DNA of 64,000 bases, taken from contig NZ_AP018441.1 in assembly GCF_009937975.1 (NCBI RefSeq), forward strand, positions 5,890,001 through 5,954,000, written 5' to 3'. This DNA is from Undibacterium sp. YM2. GTDB taxonomy: Bacteria > Pseudomonadota > Gammaproteobacteria > Burkholderiales > Burkholderiaceae_D. The stretch's first letter is position 1. Each line of letters opens with the position of its first letter. This document shows positions 48,659 to 57,430 of the stretch, piece after piece. The notes beneath the pieces are model-generated. The model was not told the DNA's origin. It did not search any database and was given only the letters and a program-made list of their open reading frames with translations. Both the position numbers and the translations under genes were made by a program.

Positions 48659-49480
48659 TCAATGCAATTTCTTTTCGAGCAAAGCGATAATCCTCGGCCA
48701 ACCCATCTTGCGCGCCAGATCCAGTGCTGACTCACCTTTGGGATTGAGAGCATTTGGATCGGCACCATGTTTGACCAGCAAACTCACCGGGGCCAGATTA
48801 CCTGCCAGTGCATCTCTCTGCAACAGGGTCCAGCCATCTTCATCGACGCTGCGGGCAAATGCCGGTTCGTCCCGCAGACCCTGGTCCATTTTCTCTGCCA
48901 TGTTTTCACTCATGGGATGCTCAGGCAAATCTTCTGTACTGAGGATAATGGGCTGTTCCTTTTTGCCAAACAAGCCGGATAAAAATCCCTGTTTTTCCTG
49001 GGTCGCCGCTGGCACGATCATGACTTCACCGGGCTTGCCAAAATCCAGGCCCCAGGCCTGATCATGTTCTTCGCGCTCGGCTTTTGACATATCACTGCGC
49101 ATGACGTCGATACTGTAACCGCCATAGACCTTGCCGTTGATAGTGTACATCCAGTCCCCAATTTCTGCCAGCGGCACACTGACAGGATCACCCGCAGCAA
49201 TGCTGTCCAGCCATTGCGGATTGTTCAGCAAGACACCTGAGACGGTGTCACCATCGAACTGTATTTCATTGATCCACATGTGCTCAACTTCTGGCCCTTC
49301 ACTATCCGGGTCGGTAGCAAACGCCACCTTGACCGCAGCCAGGCCCAGGCCGGGAATGATGCGGCGATATTCCCATGACAACTCGCGCCAGAAATACTTG
49401 AAAGTCTTGCGCGCCTGTTCAGCCGCTGCCTGCATGGCAGGGCTGGCACCTTCAACCATGACTATCTTGTCTTCGCTCAT
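48659..49480 (-). CDS. DUF2314 protein with C-terminal ankyrin repeats
   Basis: A 273-residue soluble protein. The N-terminal half (about 1-155) matches DUF2314 (VEHMWINEIQFDGDTVSGVL, AGDPVSVPLAEIGDWMYT), a family of unknown function. The C-terminal third (about 205-272) has two ankyrin-type repeats (DEDGWTLLQRDALAGNLAPV, NPKGESALDLARKMGW). Ankyrin repeats bind proteins, so this fusion probably acts in a complex. Start chosen at 49480, where DUF2314 similarity begins; 38 upstream residues do not fit. Convergent with the CII-like gene and divergent from the chromate transporter genes. Confidence 0.78.
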   Translation of the reverse strand: MSEDKIVMVEGASPAMQAAAEQARKTFKYFWRELSWEYRRIIPGLGLAAVKVAFATDPDSEGPEVEHMWINEIQFDGDTVSGVLLNNPQWLDSIAAGDPVSVPLAEIGDWMYTINGKVYGGYSIDVMRSDMSKAEREEHDQAWGLDFGKPGEVMIVPAATQEKQGFLSGLFGKKEQPIILSTEDLPEHPMSENMAEKMDQGLRDEPAFARSVDEDGWTLLQRDALAGNLAPVSLLVKHGADPNALNPKGESALDLARKMGWPRIIALLEKKLH

Positions 49481-49711
49481 GATCTTGACCAGTAAAATAA
49501 AAACACTGTAGCGCAAAGCTGGCTGACAAATAAGCAAGTGCAGAACTTCTTTCAAATGATACAAGTTCTTACTGTTTGTCGATGATGCGCGCACTGGGCA
49601 ATGCCGTGTAAGAGGAAATTTGAACAGGTGAAATATTTGCCCAGCAGCATTTTCACTCCTGCTTTACAATGTAAGCCTGCCCCAACGCCTAGCTGTCAAG
49701 CTGCCAACATC

Positions 49712-50278
49712 ATGTCCACAGAACTTCCAGGCCAGCGCCCTACCTCCCTTGCGGATTTGTATATTTCATTTACCTTATTGGCATTGCAAGGATTTGGCGG
49801 CGTACTCGCGGTTGTACAGCGCGAACTCGTGGAAAAGAAACGCTGGATGACGATGGAAGAATTCGTCGAAGACTGGGCCGTTGCACAGATTTTGCCGGGG
49901 CCGAATGTGGTGAATCTGTCGCTGATGATAGGTCACCGCCATTTCGGTTTTGCCGGGGCTATAACAGCGCTGGCTGGCATGTTGTCAGTGCCCTTGCTGA
50001 TCGTCGTGTTGCTGGCGGTGGTGTATGCGCAATTTTCCCAGTATCCTCAGGTTGTCGGCGCGCTGCGTGGCATGGGTGCGGTGACGGCGGGGCTGATCAT
50101 TGCGACGGCGCTCAAGCTGGTACCTGCCCTCAAAAATAATCCTGTTGGCAGGCTTACTGCGCTGATCTTCAGCGCCCTGTGTTTTGCCGGTATCGCTCTC
50201 TTGCGCCTGCCGCTGGCCTATGTCCTGTTCACCCTCGGCACCATCACTTGCGCACTGGTTTACCGGAGGCTGAAATAA
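49712..50278 (+). CDS. Chromate transporter, first half-size subunit
   Basis: A 188-residue inner-membrane protein containing one CHR domain: LLALQGFGGVLAV near the N-terminus and ILPGPNVVNL (about 68-77), with about six hydrophobic segments. Short-chain CHR proteins usually occur in pairs that together form the chromate or sulfate efflux system. ATG at 49712 lies close to the family start; an upstream frame adds 37 untypical residues. Its TAA overlaps the next gene's ATG by one base (TAATG). Confidence 0.88.
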   Translation: MSTELPGQRPTSLADLYISFTLLALQGFGGVLAVVQRELVEKKRWMTMEEFVEDWAVAQILPGPNVVNLSLMIGHRHFGFAGAITALAGMLSVPLLIVVLLAVVYAQFSQYPQVVGALRGMGAVTAGLIIATALKLVPALKNNPVGRLTALIFSALCFAGIALLRLPLAYVLFTLGTITCALVYRRLK

Positions 50279-50874
50279 TGCCTGATACTCTGCATGGTGC
50301 CCTGCACATCACGATGAACTGGCATGACTGGCTGCAGTTGTTCCTGCATTACATGATGCTGTCGCTGTTGTCGATAGGCGGAGCGATTTCCACTCTGCCT
50401 GACATGCACCGTTACCTGGTCACGCAACAGGGCTGGCTTAGCGATGCACAATTCAATGCCTCGGTGTCGATTGCCCAGGCTGCACCGGGCCCGAACGTCT
50501 TGTTCATTGCCCTGATGGGCTGGAACGTGGGCATGAATGCTGGCGGCATGTGGACGGCGCTGATCGGTGTTTTCGTCGCCATGACAGGCATACTCTTGCC
50601 CAGCACCACCCTGACTTATGTCGCAGCAAGCTGGGGCCATGCCAACCGTGAGTTGCGCAGTGTGCGCGCCTTCAAGCTGGGTATGGCACCAATAGTTATC
50701 GGCCTCTTGCTTGCTACCGGCTGGATCATGGCAGCATCGCATGACCAGGCCAGCAGGGACTGGCCTTTATGGCTGATGACCGTAGTCTGCACCATCGTAG
50801 TCTGGTGCACCCGCCTGCATTTGCTGTGGCTGCTGGCGGGTGGTGCTGCACTGGGCTGGTTTGGTCTGATCTGA
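50278..50874 (+). CDS. Chromate transporter, second half-size subunit
   Basis: A 198-residue inner-membrane protein with one CHR domain (LLSIGGAIST, then QAAPGPNVLFIALMG, about 65-79) and about six membrane segments. Coupled to the first subunit by a one-base TAATG overlap. The two halves together correspond to the two-domain ChrA protein. Substrate in this organism (chromate or sulfate) is inferred from family only. Confidence 0.88.
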   Translation: MPDTLHGALHITMNWHDWLQLFLHYMMLSLLSIGGAISTLPDMHRYLVTQQGWLSDAQFNASVSIAQAAPGPNVLFIALMGWNVGMNAGGMWTALIGVFVAMTGILLPSTTLTYVAASWGHANRELRSVRAFKLGMAPIVIGLLLATGWIMAASHDQASRDWPLWLMTVVCTIVVWCTRLHLLWLLAGGAALGWFGLI

Positions 50875-50886
50875 AGACAAAAACAG

Positions 50887-52287
50887 TCAGACAAATCCAA
50901 GATAACGCTGGCTCGCATCGTAATACTTGAGGTTGGGCAGCAAATCCAGCATGTCCGTATCTGATACACCCAGCCATTTGCCCAGAGTGGCGGCATATTG
51001 ATCGACCGAGGTGGTCGGCAACAGACGGCCCTGCCCTACATCGTCATCACTATCGGTCGCCACCAGCGGCGCGGTACCGTAATAACGCTTGCCGTTGACT
51101 GCACCACCAAGCATGAAATGCATGCTGCCCCAGCCATGGTCAGAACCATCATTATTACCTGTCAGGGTGCGGCCAAAATCGGAAGCGGTGAATGCGGTAA
51201 CCTTGCTATCGACCTTCAATTCCTTCGTCGCTTCATAAAATGAATTGAGAGCTTCGGCGACACTGGCCAGCAAACCTGGATGAGTGCTGACCAGGCCATC
51301 ATGGGTATCAAAGCCACCCATGGAAACAAAGAACACCTGGCGTTTTGCGCCCAGCGCACCGGCACAGGAAATCATGCGCGCCACCATCTTCAATTGCATG
51401 GCCAGGTTGTTGGCTTCATTGAATGGCGTGTTGATTGCTGGTGCCCCCGCCAATGCGGTGGTCAGGACATCATTCGCATCTATCGAGCGTTTGCTGACGC
51501 GGGTATATTCATTTTCAAACAGATGCGTACGGGCCTGCGTGACGAGGTTTTGCAAGGCCGTGGAACAGGCCGCAGAACCAAACAGCGGTGCCTGCAAACC
51601 TGCGAGTGGCACGGAACCATTGGTCGAGACCTGGTATTGCACTGCCGTATTACCCGACAGATAAACCGCATTGCCCGAGACATTCACGCATGTGAACGTC
51701 GCATTGCCATTGCCCGCCACAAAGCGATCCCCCATGCGCCCGCCCCAGCCAGATGTCGCTCCTTCGGCTGCAGATGATTGCCATACCGATTGCTGGTCAT
51801 TATGGGAAAACAGCTTGGGTGGCAGCATGGCCGTCTTGTTCGTGTATTCCAGCTTGGTGGTTGGCCGTATCAGGGTACCGACATTAAGCATGATGCCCAT
51901 CTTGCCAGTATTGAAGATGGGCAGCAACGGGGCCAGCTCAGGTGCCAGTGCATACTGATGGCTGACACCGTTTCTATCGACCGGCACATTCAGGCCCTGC
52001 AAGGCAGTCGCATCGAGTTTGTCGCGTCCATAGGCCAGCGTGGGGCGCAGGCGGGAATACGCGGCGTAGTTGGCGCTGTCGTAAGGCACCAGCGTATTGG
52101 CGTAATCATTACCGCCATATAGAAATACACAGACGATGGCTTTGTAATCGTCCGCCGTGGCGGCTGAGGCTTCGGCCATGGCGGCGAGATTCAATGCCCA
52201 GGGAGTGGCGACACCGGCGATGGAGAGTGCAGAAGCACGTTGCAAGAATGCGCGGCGTGAGGCATTCATCGTGTTTGAATTTTTCAT
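50887..52287 (-). CDS. Secreted DUF1501 protein with Tat signal
   Basis: A 466-residue exported protein. Its N-terminus has a twin-arginine motif (SRRAFLQR, about 10-17) and a hydrophobic stretch, ending near ASAA, so it is probably folded before export. The body matches DUF1501, a family distantly related to sulfatases and alkaline phosphatases (IVCVFLYGGNDYANTLVP, VSMGGFDTHD, FGRTLTGN). Enzymatic activity is not established. It follows the DUF1800 gene 63 bases after that gene's stop on the same strand; the DUF1800-DUF1501 pair is common in Burkholderiales. It ends next to the convergent chromate genes. Confidence 0.88.
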   Translation of the reverse strand: MKNSNTMNASRRAFLQRASALSIAGVATPWALNLAAMAEASAATADDYKAIVCVFLYGGNDYANTLVPYDSANYAAYSRLRPTLAYGRDKLDATALQGLNVPVDRNGVSHQYALAPELAPLLPIFNTGKMGIMLNVGTLIRPTTKLEYTNKTAMLPPKLFSHNDQQSVWQSSAAEGATSGWGGRMGDRFVAGNGNATFTCVNVSGNAVYLSGNTAVQYQVSTNGSVPLAGLQAPLFGSAACSTALQNLVTQARTHLFENEYTRVSKRSIDANDVLTTALAGAPAINTPFNEANNLAMQLKMVARMISCAGALGAKRQVFFVSMGGFDTHDGLVSTHPGLLASVAEALNSFYEATKELKVDSKVTAFTASDFGRTLTGNNDGSDHGWGSMHFMLGGAVNGKRYYGTAPLVATDSDDDVGQGRLLPTTSVDQYAATLGKWLGVSDTDMLDLLPNLKYYDASQRYLGFV

Positions 52288-52350
52288 GATGCTTTCCTGT
52301 AGTGATGGCAGCAAATTATTATTGGCGCGGAAGCAGGCTTATTTGCCGGC

Positions 52351-54108
52351 TCATTTGAGAACGATGAACTCAGGTGCAGCCAGCACCAGGGTTAGCGCTG
52401 CATAGATTCTTTGTTTGCGGCGGGTATCTGTACCACGCGGCATGCTATCGACAGCCGTACTGAGGTTTTGCAGGGTTACTGTACTTAACTGCCCGGCCGC
52501 CAGCACCAGGTTGATTTCGTCGAGCATGGCTGACGCGGTGTCTGCCAGCGGCATCAGGCTGCTATAGTCAGGCACGAGATCACTGATGCCGCTACTGATA
52601 GCGCGCTGCATGTAATTCACATAGCCAACGACTGAAGATTCATTGGTGATCTGGAACTCGGGCGCGACCAGGCTGGCCGCTGCGATAGCGGTATTGGGCG
52701 GCACATAACCGGGACGGAAGTAATTGAATACCGAGGGTGAACGCAAGGGGCTTTGCCCCAGCCTGGTAGCAGGATCACTGGTGTTGCCCAGGTTCCAGAT
52801 ATCATTGGTTGCCGTGACATTGTAGGCACGCGCCCAGGCCAGGAAACGCAGCATGGGTTCACGCAATTTGCCAAACTGCGGGTCACTGAGATTAGCTGGC
52901 TTGCGCGCCTCGTCATCCAGCAAGATGGCTTTCAATACGGCTTTCAGATTGCCTTTCTTGCTGGCCGTGCCGCTGCCATCATCATTGAATACGGTGGCAA
53001 CTCTGGAGACATAGCCAGTTGAGGGATTGCTGGTCACCAGTCTTTGTATGAGCTGGCGGCTGATGAAGGGTGCCACATTGTCATGGGCAAAAATGATGTC
53101 GAGTGCGGCACTCAGTGCATCGGCTCCATTGAGCCCTTCGCCTACGGTTTTATCAAGAAAAGTGGAAGCACCGGTTTCATGCCTGACCGGTACCTGAGTC
53201 ATGGGCCTGTGCAAGAAGTCAGGCTTGTCAGCCTTGCCACCAGCGAGGTCAAAATCCCAGCCTGTGAAGATGCGTGCCAGACCTGTGATATCGGTCAGGT
53301 CATAGGTTTCTATATTCTTGCCATCTTGCTGGCGTGGCGTGCCATTGAGTTTGAGTTCCAGCAAACCTATGCTGAACAACTGCATCAGTTCACGCGCATA
53401 GTTTTCATCTGGCATGGCACCGGTTTGCGCATTGTATTTGGCATTGCCACGGAAGGTCAGGTATTGCCCCATGGCCGGGCTGGTCGAGACCATTTGCAGC
53501 AGATCGCGGTAATTGCCAAAACAATTTGCTTCCAGCATGTCCAGCCAGCCCGCTGCACCAAATGCCTTCCAGCCGCCACCGATAAGGCCATCGATGGAAA
53601 CCACGATAATTTCTGACAATACCAGGGTGAAGCGCTGGCGCAGGGTGTCTGGCGAGCTGATCAGTTTGCGCCAGGCGGTGGAATCAAAACCTGCCTGACT
53701 GTTACGGTAGCTGATATCGTTAAAACCCTTGGACACCAGCCAGTCCCAGCGCGTGCCATTACCAGGCAGGCTCAATTGTTCATCTATCCAGCCTGCATAA
53801 CCCAAGCTTTGTACCCTGGCGATCTGGGCACGGCTGGCACCCATGCTGGCCTGAGCCAGGAAGCGCGCCGCCTCAGGGGCAGTAATCGCTGCGGCACTGG
53901 GGTCAGGCGCCGGTGCTGGCGGTGCAGCCATGGCTGTATTGTTGCTGCCCGTGTCATTTTGCGCCGTCGTATTGCTGCCACCACAGGCGGCCAGCAAGGC
54001 CGTCGATGCCAGCAGCGCCGCTGCCTTTAATTCTGCCTGCTGATTGAACGTATCCTGATCCGCTGCGGTCTGAGTATTCAAGTCCGCGACGCTTGGCTGG
54101 TCTTCCAT
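52351..54108 (-). CDS. DUF1800 protein, probable lipoprotein
   Basis: A 585-residue protein. After about 30 polar residues comes a hydrophobic stretch ending LLASTALLAACGG, a lipobox-like site, then a Pro/Ala-rich linker. The body (about 80-585) is helical and matches DUF1800, a family often exported and of unknown function. GGGAG seven bases before ATG at 54108 favours this start; ATG at 54150 would add 14 residues. It is first in the DUF1800-DUF1501 transcript. The long polar lead before the lipobox is unusual for a lipoprotein. Confidence 0.8.
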   Translation of the reverse strand: MEDQPSVADLNTQTAADQDTFNQQAELKAAALLASTALLAACGGSNTTAQNDTGSNNTAMAAPPAPAPDPSAAAITAPEAARFLAQASMGASRAQIARVQSLGYAGWIDEQLSLPGNGTRWDWLVSKGFNDISYRNSQAGFDSTAWRKLISSPDTLRQRFTLVLSEIIVVSIDGLIGGGWKAFGAAGWLDMLEANCFGNYRDLLQMVSTSPAMGQYLTFRGNAKYNAQTGAMPDENYARELMQLFSIGLLELKLNGTPRQQDGKNIETYDLTDITGLARIFTGWDFDLAGGKADKPDFLHRPMTQVPVRHETGASTFLDKTVGEGLNGADALSAALDIIFAHDNVAPFISRQLIQRLVTSNPSTGYVSRVATVFNDDGSGTASKKGNLKAVLKAILLDDEARKPANLSDPQFGKLREPMLRFLAWARAYNVTATNDIWNLGNTSDPATRLGQSPLRSPSVFNYFRPGYVPPNTAIAAASLVAPEFQITNESSVVGYVNYMQRAISSGISDLVPDYSSLMPLADTASAMLDEINLVLAAGQLSTVTLQNLSTAVDSMPRGTDTRRKQRIYAALTLVLAAPEFIVLK

Positions 54109-54433
54109 GTCCTGTCTCCCTAGATTTGGTATGTGATATGAATTGTTCATTCTTGCGACCCAGGCTTGCAGAGTAGGACAGTCATGTAAATTACTTATTA
54201 CCTATTTGTAAGCAGTTGTCAGGAGTTAGGCTAATTTTCTATATAGTTTGTTACTTGCAAATGTAAATAGCATTAAAGATTCAAAAACCGGGCGCGTCAT
54301 TTGTTACACTTTCGTTTTTTATCAGCATGCGCCGGTTTGCCGATTCAGCGACAGACAATCTTTGTTACAGGGAGAGACATAGTTTGAGGTATCCTTGCCA
54401 CCTTGAAATTCTGCACACCGGTTCATATAGTCC

Positions 54434-55291
54434 ATGAAGTTGAGCATAGAAGCGCCTGAGGATGAAGTTGCCCTGCCGGGCGAAATTCATTTGCATATCC
54501 GGTTTCGCCCTGCGAATATGTTCGGCATCTTGCTGGCTTTGCTGGTCCACGGGCTCTTGCTGTACTTCCTGCTGCACATGAATGTGCTCAAGAAGAAGCT
54601 TGACAAGGCTGGTTCCAGCGAACCCATGGTCTTTATCATGGACAAGGTGGCCAAAGCCCCCAAACAGGCGACTGCGCCGCAAAAGCAAAAAGCTGAATCC
54701 AAGCCGGTGCGGGTGCCACCATCCAAAAACGCAATCACCCGGCCCAAAATACCGCCACCGCCAGTCACAGACTCGCCGGTAGCACAACCACCGCCGCCAC
54801 AAGCCAAAGAGACCCCGCCAGAAATGGATATGATGGCCCTGGCCAATGCTGCGCGTGAGCGCCGCCGTGCGGCAGAGCAGGCCGCCGCCCAGGAAAATGA
54901 CGGTGCACGTCAGGCAGGCCGTGGCATGACCCCGCAGGAAGTCGCCGAAGCCAATGTCAAACGCAGCATGCAACAGGCGGCCAACCGTGGTGGTGGCAGT
55001 GGTGTGTTTGAACTGGGGACTGTAGGCACGCGGGTAGCCAGCTTTACTTTCCGTGGCTGGAACACCCGTGTCATTGCTTCGAATGGCAAGCAATCCTTTG
55101 AAGTCGATGCTGGTCTTGGTGGTGACGTACGCCTGGCAGTAGTGCGCCGCATGATAGAAATCATACGTATGGAATACAAGGGCGACTTCAACTGGGAATC
55201 CCGCAGGCTGGGCCGCGTGATCGTCAAGTCGGCCCGGCCAGAAGATTCTGCCGAGCTGGAAAACTTTTTGCTGAAAGAGTTTTTCCCTTAA
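54434..55291 (+). CDS. TonB-like single-pass protein without a recognised C-terminal domain
   Basis: A 285-residue protein with a cytoplasmic N-terminus (about 1-27), one membrane helix (about 28-48, GILLALLVHGLLLYFLLHM), a Pro/Lys/Gln-rich linker (about 75-140), a charged helical stretch (about 140-180), and a folded C-terminal part (about 185-285). The layout is that of TonB or TolA. The C-terminus lacks the usual TonB motif, so it may be a TonB variant or another spanning protein. No exbB/exbD gene is nearby. It stands alone between DUF1800 and DUF2917 genes. Confidence 0.65.
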   Translation: MKLSIEAPEDEVALPGEIHLHIRFRPANMFGILLALLVHGLLLYFLLHMNVLKKKLDKAGSSEPMVFIMDKVAKAPKQATAPQKQKAESKPVRVPPSKNAITRPKIPPPPVTDSPVAQPPPPQAKETPPEMDMMALANAARERRRAAEQAAAQENDGARQAGRGMTPQEVAEANVKRSMQQAANRGGGSGVFELGTVGTRVASFTFRGWNTRVIASNGKQSFEVDAGLGGDVRLAVVRRMIEIIRMEYKGDFNWESRRLGRVIVKSARPEDSAELENFLLKEFFP

Positions 55292-55307
55292 TTTCTCTTA
55301 ATTTTCC

Positions 55308-55622
55308 TTAGTGCGGCTGGTGACCACGCCAGCCCGCCCACAATGATTGCCAGGCCTGTACCAACGCTTGCCACCAGCGCACAGGCTCTGGCTTTTGCAG
55401 CAGGACATCACTGGTCTGCAACGCCCGCAATTCTACCCAGCCATCATTTGGCACCTGATACACACAGCCTGTGTCCAATACCGTATCCGCCTGCCATGCC
55501 AGCCCCTCGACAAATTGCGGCCAGGCGATTAAACGCAGTTTCCCTGTCTTCACATATAAGGTGCTGCCTGCCGCCAACAGGCAGTGCATGCTCTGGTCTT
55601 GCCTGATGCTGTTGCTATGCAT
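55308..55622 (-). CDS. DUF2917 family protein
   Basis: A 104-residue protein matching DUF2917, a family common in Burkholderiales with no known role. It is beta-rich (TLYVKTGKLRLIAWPQFVEG, VYQVPNDGWVELRALQTSD), and ends with a Trp-rich tail (WWQALVQAWQSLWAGW) that may be membrane-associated. AGGAG precedes ATG at 55622, and an upstream in-frame ATG at 55715 would add 31 untypical residues. Divergent from the MocR regulator gene. Confidence 0.7.
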   Translation of the reverse strand: MHSNSIRQDQSMHCLLAAGSTLYVKTGKLRLIAWPQFVEGLAWQADTVLDTGCVYQVPNDGWVELRALQTSDVLLQKPEPVRWWQALVQAWQSLWAGWRGHQPH

Positions 55623-55658
55623 GGTAATGCTCCTGAAAATGACCCAAAAAGAGCTTTG

Positions 55659-55779
55659 GATACAGGTATCAGGATAGGCCTGGTCAGCAAACCTGCACAG
55701 ACACAGAAAACACACATCTGTATCGCATCAGACAGCGAATTCATAATCTGTTATTGTATCGTTAGCCCTGAACTGTATC
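55659..55779. promoter_or_regulatory. Repeated TGTATC sites between DUF2917 and MocR genes
   Basis: TGTATC occurs at 55719-55724, 55755-55760 and 55774-55779, and its complement GATACA at 55659-55664. Starts of the forward copies are 36 and 19 bases apart. MocR-type regulators often bind direct repeats in such divergent regions, so these are candidate operators; short motifs can arise by chance. Confidence 0.35.
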
Positions 55780-55814
55780 TGTGCAGGCCCTGAGCATCTT
55801 TACATCGTCAAGCT

Positions 55815-57272
55815 ATGCAAACCTTACCTCTCTACAGGCAACTGGCCGACCATTATCTGAATGCGATCCGTTGTGGCACGCTCAAGCTCGGTGACCGCAT
55901 GCCTTCGGTGCGCAAGCTCATGCATGTACACGGGGTAAGTCTATCGACGGCCCTGCAGCTGTGTCGCCAGCTGGAGACCGAGGGCTGGCTGGAAGCGCGC
56001 CCGCGGTCCGGTTATTTTGTGCGACAGCCACGCCGGGTGCGCCTGATACCGGCGCAGGAACCAACCATAGGCAAGATCATCGACCCGGCACAGTTTGTCG
56101 GTATTCATGAAAAAGTGTCTGAAATCATCGCCCAGGGCCAGCGCCAGGTGAAATGCAATCTGGCACGTGCCACCGGTGGCCCTGCCCTGTACCCGCACCA
56201 GCAATTACGCAGCCTGACTGTCAGCACCTTGCGCCGTTATCCAGAACTGCTGACCAAGGCAATATCGCCGGGTGGCAACCGCGAACTCAAAGCAGCGCTG
56301 GCCAAGCGTGCGCTTGATTCTGGCATCAGCACCTCGGCAGAACAGGTCATCATCACCAATGGCTGTATCGAAGCCCTGAACCTGGCCTTGCGTGCGGTGG
56401 CGCAAGCGGGTGATGTCATCGCCGTCGAATCACCAACCTTTTATGGCCTCTTGCAAGTGCTGGAAAGCCTGGGCATGAAGGCGCTGGAAATACCGACCAG
56501 CCCCAGCACTGGCATGTCAGTCGAAGCGCTGGAGCTGGCGATGCAGACCTATGACAATATCAAGGCAGTCGTGGTGGTGCCGCATTTGCAAAATCCGCTG
56601 GGCAGCATGATGCCTGACCAGCACAAGCAAAAACTGGTGGCACTGTGTGAAAAACAAGGCATACCGCTGATAGAAGATGACTCCTACAGCGCCCTCGCCG
56701 ATGGCGACAAAATCCCAACTGCACTCAAACAATGGGACCATAGCGGCAACGTGATTTACTGCGCATCGGTACACAAGATACTTGCGCCCGGCATGCGCGT
56801 AGGCTGGATACTGGCAGGCCGCTGGCAAGAACGGGTCAACATGCTGAAGTATGCGCACACACGTTACAACGAAGAATTGTCACAGATAGTCACAGCAACT
56901 TTTTTGCTGTCATCAGCTTATGACAGGCACCTGCGGAAACTACGTAGCAGCCTCGCCACGCAAAGAGAAAAAATGGCTGAAGCGATTGCCACATATTTTC
57001 CCGAAGGCACGCGCGTGACCATGCCAGCCGGTGGTGTTTCCTTGTGGGTGGAGATGCCGACAGGCACTTCATCACGCGCTGTTTTTGATGCCGCTCTAGA
57101 GGAGAGTATCCTGGTTTCGCCAGGTTTGATGTATTCCAATTCAAATCGTTTTGATCATTTTTTGCGTATCAATTGCGGCATGCCTTACACCCAGGATCTG
57201 GATGATGCGATGCGTTTACTGGGTCGCATTATTCAACATCAGGCTTCTTCAAGACAACACATTGCTGCGTAA
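55815..57272 (+). CDS. MocR-type regulator (GntR domain fused to aminotransferase)
   Basis: A 485-residue protein with an N-terminal GntR winged helix-turn-helix (about 5-72: [27 protein letters not shown]) and a C-terminal type I aminotransferase-like domain (about 115-470). The pyridoxal-phosphate lysine is likely K321 in [11 protein letters not shown], and [14 protein letters not shown] is the conserved substrate-side segment. MocR proteins use the aminotransferase fold to sense ligands, often amines or vitamin B6 forms. It reads in the same direction as dctA, which begins about 160 bases after its stop. Its target and ligand are unknown. Confidence 0.92.
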   Translation: MQTLPLYRQLADHYLNAIRCGTLKLGDRMPSVRKLMHVHGVSLSTALQLCRQLETEGWLEARPRSGYFVRQPRRVRLIPAQEPTIGKIIDPAQFVGIHEKVSEIIAQGQRQVKCNLARATGGPALYPHQQLRSLTVSTLRRYPELLTKAISPGGNRELKAALAKRALDSGISTSAEQVIITNGCIEALNLALRAVAQAGDVIAVESPTFYGLLQVLESLGMKALEIPTSPSTGMSVEALELAMQTYDNIKAVVVVPHLQNPLGSMMPDQHKQKLVALCEKQGIPLIEDDSYSALADGDKIPTALKQWDHSGNVIYCASVHKILAPGMRVGWILAGRWQERVNMLKYAHTRYNEELSQIVTATFLLSSAYDRHLRKLRSSLATQREKMAEAIATYFPEGTRVTMPAGGVSLWVEMPTGTSSRAVFDAALEESILVSPGLMYSNSNRFDHFLRINCGMPYTQDLDDAMRLLGRIIQHQASSRQHIAA

Positions 57273-57296
57273 ATTTCTGCATAAAAATTAGGCACT

Positions 57297-57339
57297 GTGG
57301 AAAGCCACAATTGTGGCTGTTCCACGCATTTCCCATAAT
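57297..57339 (+). promoter_or_regulatory. Predicted dctA promoter overlapped by a palindrome
   Basis: TTGTGG (57311-57316), a 17-base spacer and CATAAT (57334-57339) make a sigma-70-type promoter. A palindrome spans 57297-57325: AGCCACAATTGTGGCT (57303-57318) flanked by GTGGAA and TTCCAC. It covers the -35 site and would suit a repressor dimer. No T-run follows, so it is unlikely to be a terminator of the upstream gene. Confidence 0.5.
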
Positions 57340-57430
57340 GGCTGCACTGACGGAAAAAAATATTCCGCAACGTGCTCGCCATGATGATGTGATACAGGCG
57401 AGACTTTCTACCATCCAATGGAGACCAAGG

